Shown here in pieces: positions 6,685-10,377 of a DNA stretch of 10,377 nt. Within the stretch, counting starts at the first letter, position 1. The number at the start of each line of letters is the position of its first letter. The stretch comes from an uncultured Amylibacter sp. (GTDB taxonomy: Bacteria > Pseudomonadota > Alphaproteobacteria > Rhodobacterales > Rhodobacteraceae), in contig CALLAV010000080.1 of assembly GCA_938001995.1 (NCBI GenBank), positions 1-10,377 of the forward strand, in the 5' to 3' direction. The position numbers and the translations under genes were made by a program. The notes beneath the pieces are model-generated. The model did no database searches. It was not told the DNA's origin and was given only the letters and a program-made list of their open reading frames with translations.

Positions 6685-7074
6685 ATGAAACATCCAGTGG
6701 ATATTCATGTTGGGAAACGCGTTCGGCATCGTCGATGGATGCTTGGTGTCACACAGCAACAGTTGGGTGACAAAGTTGGCATCAAATTCCAACAGATTCA
6801 GAAATACGAGACGGGGATGAACCGAGTAAGCGCTTCACGGCTATGGGATATCGCCGAAGCCTTGGACGTACCTGTCAGCTTTTTCTTCGAAGGCTTTGTG
6901 AAAGACGTGGGCGATACTGACTCTGTCGTGGCAGACGTGTCTCCGTCCAGCGCGCAGGGTGATCTGTTGTCCGACAAAGAGGCGTTGGATTTGGTGCGCT
7001 CCTACTATGCCATTCCAGAAAACCAGCGGCGTAAGCTGTTTGATTTGGCGCGGGTCCTTAGCGCGACTGATTGA
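6685..7074 (+). CDS. XRE-family transcriptional regulator (PraR/PhrR-like)
   Basis: The 129-residue protein begins at ATG 6685, seven bases after AAGGGAG (6671-6677); an in-frame GTG at 6613 lacks a comparable site. Residues 10-67 form a Cro/C1 helix-turn-helix: GKRVRHRRWMLGVTQQQLGDKVGI, then FQQIQKYETGMNRVSASRLWDIAEALDVPVSFFFEG. The C-terminal part has an acidic linker and an amphipathic end (EALDLVRSYYAI to LFDLARVLSATD) that could dimerise. This arrangement is like rhizobial PraR/PhrR, which regulate quorum-sensing, adhesion or stress genes; similar proteins are common in Rhodobacteraceae, where their role is mostly untested. A host-gene regulator is likelier than a phage repressor because no phage or toxin gene is nearby. 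The bent DNA upstream suggests regulated transcription. Confidence 0.9.
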   Translation: MKHPVDIHVGKRVRHRRWMLGVTQQQLGDKVGIKFQQIQKYETGMNRVSASRLWDIAEALDVPVSFFFEGFVKDVGDTDSVVADVSPSSAQGDLLSDKEALDLVRSYYAIPENQRRKLFDLARVLSATD

Positions 7075-7088
7075 TCCAGACCTGCAAA

Positions 7089-7140
7089 TGTGACACATCG
7101 GGTGGGTACCCCCAGCCGATGGACGCATTCCTGTGACACA
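7089..7140 (+). promoter_or_regulatory. Hairpin flanked by TGTGACACA direct repeats before the hisN-like gene
   Basis: Arms ATCGGGTGGG (7097-7106) and CCCAGCCGAT (7111-7120) pair at 9 of 10 positions around a TACC loop. TGTGACACA occurs on each side, at 7089-7097 and 7132-7140, and the second copy contains the GTG start codon at 7133. No U-tract follows the hairpin. It could be a terminator for the XRE gene, an mRNA structure limiting translation of the next gene, or an operator pair. Confidence 0.4.
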
Positions 7141-7942
7141 GACCAACGATCTTCCCCCATCCTTGCAATCCGAACTGCTATCCGTGGCCCATGCGCTCGC
7201 TGATGCAGCGCGTCCTATCGCCATGCAGTATTTCCGCAAAGGCGGGCAGGGCGTTGAAAACAAGCTAGAAGGCGATTTTGACCCTGTCACAGTGGCAGAC
7301 CGCGAGATTGAACAGGCGATGCGTGCGATTTTGGCAGAGCGTCGCCCAGACGACGGTATTTTCGGCGAAGAGTTCGGCCAAACCAAAGGCACGACTGGGC
7401 TGACTTGGGTGTTAGACCCGATCGATGGGACGCGGGCGTTCATCTCTGGCTTGCCTACTTGGGGCGTATTGATTGCTGTTGGAGGTCAGGATGGGCCACA
7501 AATTGGCATGATAGATCAACCGTTTATAGCAGAGCGGTTTATCGGAACGCCACGCGGTGCACGCTGGCAACGGGGTCATGAGGATATCGCGCTGAAGGTG
7601 CGCGCCTGTGCCGATTTGGCCGATGCCACGCTGTTTACCACATTTCCCGAAGTGGGCACGCCCGCTGAACGCTTGGCGTTTGAACGGGTGCGCGACCGCG
7701 TGAAACTGACCCGCTACGGTGTGGATTGCTATGCCTATGGGCTTATCGGGGCGGGACAGGCGGATTTGGTGATTGAGGCCGGTTTGAACGCCTATGACGT
7801 GCAAGGTCCAATCGCGGTGATCCAAGCGGCTGGTGGCATTGTTACGGATTGGCAGGGCGGCCCTGCACATAACGGTGGAACCGCACTGGCGGCTGGGGAT
7901 GCGCGAACGCATGCGGCCGCATTGGAACTGCTGAACGCTTAG
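7133..7942 (+). CDS. hisN: Inositol-monophosphatase-family phosphatase, probable histidinol-phosphatase
   Basis: This 269-residue protein carries the complete metal-binding set of the Mg2+-dependent IMPase superfamily: DPVTVADREIE (50-60), GEE (78-80), WVLDPIDGTRAFI (92-104, with D95 and D98) and YDVQGPIAVIQAAGG (221-235, with D222). The YD-x-Q form of the last motif and the TRAFISGLPTWGVLIA segment resemble the HisN-type histidinol-phosphatase branch (histidine synthesis, L-histidinol phosphate to L-histidinol) more than SuhB or CysQ. No other his gene is in the window, so the assignment rests on family resemblance. The start is a GTG with only a weak ribosome binding site (GGA about nine bases upstream), right after a hairpin; no in-frame ATG lies close by. 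It overlaps the convergent DUF1467 gene by 4 bp. Confidence 0.8.
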   Translation: MTQTNDLPPSLQSELLSVAHALADAARPIAMQYFRKGGQGVENKLEGDFDPVTVADREIEQAMRAILAERRPDDGIFGEEFGQTKGTTGLTWVLDPIDGTRAFISGLPTWGVLIAVGGQDGPQIGMIDQPFIAERFIGTPRGARWQRGHEDIALKVRACADLADATLFTTFPEVGTPAERLAFERVRDRVKLTRYGVDCYAYGLIGAGQADLVIEAGLNAYDVQGPIAVIQAAGGIVTDWQGGPAHNGGTALAAGDARTHAAALELLNA

Positions 7943-8208
7943 GGCTGAATACCGCTCCAGATGTTCATCGTCTCAAGGGATATCGCACCTGTTGCGATGA
8001 TGAAAACCAGAATGCCCCAAATCACCAGCGAAATACCCGTGACGATCAACGCCCGTTTGCCCAATTGCGGGTTCGCAGGAGCAGAGGGCGATGTGCCTGG
8101 AACCACGTCATTCTTGTCCCCTTGGCTCGGTTGATAGAGCGGCAGGACCACAAACAAGGTCATAAACCAGACCACGGCCAAAAGTACGAGTGCTGCGCCG
8201 ATGGTCAT
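7939..8208 (-). CDS. DUF1467-family small membrane protein
   Basis: The 89-residue product has two membrane helices (about 5-24 and 52-73) joined by a loop containing the conserved QGD...VVPGTSPSAPANPQLGKR stretch (residues 29-52). This matches DUF1467, a family of small inner-membrane proteins of unknown function found mainly in Alphaproteobacteria. Its ATG directly follows the stop codon of the upstream methylmalonyl-CoA epimerase gene with no spacer, so translation is probably coupled and its ribosome binding site lies in the epimerase coding sequence. The 3' end overlaps the convergent hisN-like gene by 4 bp. Confidence 0.88.
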   Translation of the reverse strand: MTIGAALVLLAVVWFMTLFVVLPLYQPSQGDKNDVVPGTSPSAPANPQLGKRALIVTGISLVIWGILVFIIATGAISLETMNIWSGIQP

Positions 8209-8613
8209 TTACACTTGCTCCAACTCGACCAGCGTGCCGGTAAAATCTTTGGGGTGCAGGAACAAAACAGGTTTTCCATGCGCGCCAATCTTTGGTTCGC
8301 CTGTGCCCAAAACACGTGCGCCAGTGGCTTGCAATTTGTCACGTGCTGCGATGATATCGTCTACCTCGTAGCAGATGTGGTGGATGCCCCCTGATGGGTT
8401 TTTGTCCAAGAACCCTTGGATCGGAGAATTCTCACCCAGCGGGTAAAGCAGTTCGATCTTGGTGTTTGGCAGTTCGATGAACACAACCGTCACCCCGTGA
8501 TCTGGTTCGTCTTGAGGCGGGTTTACCTTCGCGCCAAGCGTGTCGCGGTATTGTGCGCTGGCGGCGTCCAAATCAGGGACAGCAATAGCGACGTGGTTCA
8601 AGCGTCCAATCAT
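8209..8613 (-). CDS. mce: Methylmalonyl-CoA epimerase
   Basis: The enzyme interconverts (2S)- and (2R)-methylmalonyl-CoA, between propionyl-CoA carboxylase and the B12-dependent mutase, feeding propionate carbon into succinyl-CoA. From ATG 8613 the protein has 134 residues, the usual size, and consists of two glyoxalase/VOC-type modules. Likely metal ligands are H7 (LNHVAIAVPDLD), E54 (KIELLYPLGENSPI), H78 or H79 (GGIHHICYEVDD) and E130 (TGTLVELEQV). An upstream in-frame start at 8679 would add 22 basic residues and is rejected, because AAGGAG sits seven bases before ATG 8613. It is the first gene of a two-gene unit with DUF1467. No mutase or carboxylase gene is in this window. Confidence 0.93.
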   Translation of the reverse strand: MIGRLNHVAIAVPDLDAASAQYRDTLGAKVNPPQDEPDHGVTVVFIELPNTKIELLYPLGENSPIQGFLDKNPSGGIHHICYEVDDIIAARDKLQATGARVLGTGEPKIGAHGKPVLFLHPKDFTGTLVELEQV

Positions 8614-8620
8614 GAGGTGG

Positions 8621-8626
8621 CTCCTT
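8621..8626 (-). promoter_or_regulatory. Ribosome binding site that decides the mce start
   Basis: On the minus strand AAGGAG lies seven bases before ATG 8613. It fixes the 134-residue start over the longer frame. Confidence 0.75.
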
Positions 8627-8645
8627 AGTAAGCGTTTGCGCAGAT

Positions 8646-8671
8646 ATGGCCTTTGGGGGCCATTTTGGCAA
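8646..8671. other. Hairpin-forming sequence in the mce leader
   Basis: ATGGCC (8646-8651) and GGCCAT (8658-8663) are perfect arms around a TTTGGG loop. GCCA (8659-8662) can instead pair with TGGC (8666-8669) around TTT, so two mutually exclusive small hairpins are possible. It lies 33 bp or more upstream of the mce start on the minus strand, in its probable promoter or leader. Confidence 0.3.
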
Positions 8672-8721
8672 CGCGACAAAGAGTGTCAGCTTTGGATCAT
8701 ACAAAATTCTTGAAAATTGTT

Positions 8722-8753
8722 GCGAACGTTAGGGTCCTGTTAGGAATGTTCGC
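8722..8753. promoter_or_regulatory. Inverted and direct repeats upstream of the response regulator gene
   Basis: GCGAAC (8722-8727) and GTTCGC (8748-8753) are perfect reverse complements with 26 bp between their starts. Between them GTTAGG occurs twice, at 8728-8733 and 8739-8744, 11 bp apart. The element ends 39 bp before the ATG of the response regulator gene, a fitting place for an operator. No protein can be assigned. Confidence 0.4.
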
Positions 8754-8792
8754 GTTGCATGGAGGCCTCGTCACCGTCCAAGGAATCACACC

Positions 8793-9539
8793 ATGACCCA
8801 CGACCTCGACCCGTTCTCTGCCCCAATATCCAAGCGCCGCCCGTTGTTGGGCATAACCATTCTGCTGATCGAAGACAGTCGATTTTGTTCAGAAGCGGTG
8901 CGTCTTATGACCCTGCGCAGCGGGGCGCGATTGCGACGGGCCGATTGTGTGCGGTCCGCCCATAAACATCTGGCCATGTACCGCCCCGACCTGGTGATCA
9001 TTGATCTTGGTTTACCTGACGGGTCTGGGCTGGATCTGATCGAACAGGTGCGTGCGCAGGATCTGGCAGTTCTAGCAATCAGTGGCACGGTTAACGATGA
9101 AACACGTGCGGCTGCTTTGGCCGCTGGGGCGGGTGGATTTATGCCAAAACCCATTGGAAACATGAAGCTATTTCAAGACTCGATTGTTGCCACTATGGCA
9201 GGCAATAGCGCGATGCCAGGTTTTGCACCAAGCGTTGTGGATACGCCCCCGAGCCTTGATCAGCAGGCATTGGTAGATGATCTGGACCACATTCGTGATG
9301 TTTTGACAGACGCATTGCCCCAAGGTGATATGACCCGTGTGAAATACTGTGCGCAGTTTGTCGCGAGCATTGCCCAAACCGCTCAGGACCAAGACCTCAT
9401 GCGGGGTGCCTCTGCCTTTTTCCAAACCATGGAGCAGGGCACGGGGCAAATGCGCGGTGGCAAATCCATATTAGAGTTGGTGCAAAAGCGGCTTGATGAA
9501 TTGCCACAGACGGTCACGGGGTCAAAAAATGTCGCTTAA
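8793..9539 (+). CDS. Orphan response regulator: receiver domain with unassigned C-terminal helical region
   Basis: The 248-residue protein starts at ATG 8793, eight bases after AAGGA (8780-8784). Residues 20-135 form a CheY-like receiver: acidic pair E27-D28 (LLIEDSRF), phospho-acceptor D71 (LVIIDLGLPDGSG), S97 (AISGTV) and K119 (GFMPKPI), so the phosphorylation site is intact. After a proline-rich linker the C-terminal 100 residues look helical (QQALVDDLDHIRDVLTDALP, then a stretch CAQFVASIAQTAQDQDLM) and contain no recognisable DNA-binding, GGDEF, EAL or HPt-with-histidine motif. Output is therefore unknown; protein-protein action is likelier than DNA binding. No histidine kinase gene is adjacent. 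It is divergent from mce, with repeats in its upstream region. Confidence 0.88.
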   Translation: MTHDLDPFSAPISKRRPLLGITILLIEDSRFCSEAVRLMTLRSGARLRRADCVRSAHKHLAMYRPDLVIIDLGLPDGSGLDLIEQVRAQDLAVLAISGTVNDETRAAALAAGAGGFMPKPIGNMKLFQDSIVATMAGNSAMPGFAPSVVDTPPSLDQQALVDDLDHIRDVLTDALPQGDMTRVKYCAQFVASIAQTAQDQDLMRGASAFFQTMEQGTGQMRGGKSILELVQKRLDELPQTVTGSKNVA

Positions 9540-9560
9540 ACTCTGAAAACAGTGACATGC

Positions 9561-9580
9561 GTGTCGGAGCGAGCCGTCAC
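9561..9580 (+). terminator. Stem-loop after the response regulator gene
   Basis: Arms GTGTCGG (9561-9567) and CCGTCAC (9574-9580) pair at six of seven positions around an AGCGAG loop. It lies 21 bp past the stop codon. No U-tract follows, so it is a weak terminator candidate. Confidence 0.35.
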
Positions 9581-9622
9581 ATGTCGGAATAAGGATGGCT
9601 TTGACTGGGCGAATCGGCGCTA

Positions 9623-10377
9623 ATGCGCGTCATGAAAAACATCCAAAATCCCCTGCGCGGCATCGGCATGCCTGCGCAAAAGGGTTTGGCAGACGGCGAA
9701 ATTACCGCTGATGCCAGCCTTGTCACCCAATTGTTGAAACACTGCCCTGCGCACGCGCAAACGCCATTGGTCGCATGTCCAGAACTGGCGGCGGACCTCG
9801 GTATCGCGTCCTTGCATATCAAAGACGAGCGTCAGCGCATGGGTCTTGGCAGCTTCAAAGCGCTGGGTGCAGCGTTTTCCATTGCAAAAGCAGCCCACAA
9901 GAAAATTGGCGATGCAATTGCAGATCCAGCCGTTGCGAAAACCGCGTTGAACGGAACGGTTTTTGTAACGTCGAGTGCCGGGAACCACGGTTTGTCTGTG
10001 GCTGCTGGGGCGAATATTTTTGGGGCCAAAGCCGTGATTTATCTGTCCGTTCACGTGCCTGCTAATTTTGCGGATCGACTTCGGGCCATGGGCGCACAGG
10101 TGGAAATCGCGGGCGATGACTACGAGGCGAGCATGGCAGCAGCAATGGATGCTGCGAAAGCCAACGGCTGGACGTTGCTGTCTGACAGCACGTGGGTCGA
10201 GGACACTACAGGGCGCGATATCATGGAAGGATATCTGGCGCTGTGTGAAGAAATGATCACGCAATACGGCGATGCGCCGACACATATGTTTTTGCAGGCA
10301 GGTGTGGGCGGTTTGGCCTCTGCCGCGGCGATTGCCGCGCGCAAAGCATGGGGGGATGCGCCACATATTACCGTGGT
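9623..10377 (+). CDS. Diaminopropionate-ammonia-lyase-like PLP enzyme, 3'-truncated by window edge
   Basis: A frame open from ATG 9623 to the window end codes for 251 complete residues of a fold-type II PLP enzyme. Alignment from memory with E. coli diaminopropionate ammonia-lyase (YgeX/DpaL), which makes pyruvate and ammonia from 2,3-diaminopropionate, shows KDERQRMGLGSFKALG (67-82; PLP lysine K79), FVTSSAGNHGLSVAAG (114-129), WTLLSDSTW (183-191) and HMFLQAGVGGLASA near the end. The N-terminus IQNPLRG is also usual for this family. In the SSAGNHG loop an Ala (A119) stands where the E. coli enzyme has catalytic Asp120, while the second acid, D188, seems retained, so the substrate may differ (for example threonine/serine-like beta-elimination). 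The start is uncertain: ATG 9623 and ATG 9632 both lack a clear ribosome binding site, and an in-frame TGA at 9602 limits extension. Confidence 0.85.
   Translation, partial: MRVMKNIQNPLRGIGMPAQKGLADGEITADASLVTQLLKHCPAHAQTPLVACPELAADLGIASLHIKDERQRMGLGSFKALGAAFSIAKAAHKKIGDAIADPAVAKTALNGTVFVTSSAGNHGLSVAAGANIFGAKAVIYLSVHVPANFADRLRAMGAQVEIAGDDYEASMAAAMDAAKANGWTLLSDSTWVEDTTGRDIMEGYLALCEEMITQYGDAPTHMFLQAGVGGLASAAAIAARKAWGDAPHITV

Noticed and set aside
6685..7074. XRE protein as a phage repressor or antitoxin
   Set aside because: No phage, toxin, integrase or attachment-site sequence nearby, and the C-terminal region resembles PraR/PhrR-type chromosomal regulators.
8614..8679. N-terminal extension of methylmalonyl-CoA epimerase
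   Set aside because: Twenty-two basic residues not found in the family; AAGGAG is correctly placed for ATG 8613.
9620..10366. Long open frame on the minus strand (248 codons) opposite the PLP enzyme gene
   Set aside because: It is antisense to a gene with clear catalytic motifs, its protein is rich in His, Cys and Arg without any recognisable domain, and it has no ribosome binding site of note.

Overview
The window looks like chromosomal DNA from an alphaproteobacterium of the Rhodobacteraceae/Roseobacter type. The reasons are the mid-range GC content by eye, the protein families present (DUF1467 beside methylmalonyl-CoA epimerase, a PraR/PhrR-like XRE regulator beside a HisN-type phosphatase, a LytTR protein with four membrane helices) and the short, often U-poor hairpins between genes. 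The genus is not determined. I see no tRNA, rRNA, CRISPR array, insertion sequence, integrase or phage gene. Both end genes are cut by the window edge.

Left part (1-2384, all + strand): the C-terminal part of a LysR-type regulator followed by a stem-loop, then an uncharacterised 158-residue protein, then a luciferase-like (LLM class) flavin-dependent oxidoreductase whose real start is ATG 1389. The LLM gene converges, 1 bp apart, on a minus-strand gene for a membrane-anchored LytTR transcription regulator.

Central module (2386-5251): the LytTR gene is divergent from a two-gene operon coding for a secreted DUF2141 protein and a Tat-exported carotenoid-oxygenase-family enzyme with all four iron-binding histidines. 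The intergenic region holds three copies of ATTTCACG (two form an inverted repeat, the third is a direct repeat 31 bp from the first) and, nearer the operon, two 11-bp near-copies in tandem. I read this as a possible LytTR-controlled system for periplasmic (apo)carotenoid or related alkene cleavage. It is the best candidate for an undescribed system here.

Right-centre (5367-7942): a zinc-independent NADPH:quinone-oxidoreductase-type MDR enzyme (minus) is divergent from an XRE regulator (plus), across 355 bp that hold an AT-rich inverted repeat and six A-tracts phased at about 10 bp (predicted bent DNA). The XRE gene is followed, across a hairpin flanked by TGTGACACA repeats, by a HisN-like histidinol/inositol-phosphate phosphatase.

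Right part (7939-10377): a minus-strand pair, methylmalonyl-CoA epimerase then DUF1467 membrane protein with no gap between them, convergent with hisN; then on the plus strand an orphan receiver-domain protein with an unassigned C-terminal region, and the start of a PLP-dependent diaminopropionate-ammonia-lyase-like enzyme in which one catalytic Asp of the E. coli enzyme appears to be replaced by Ala.
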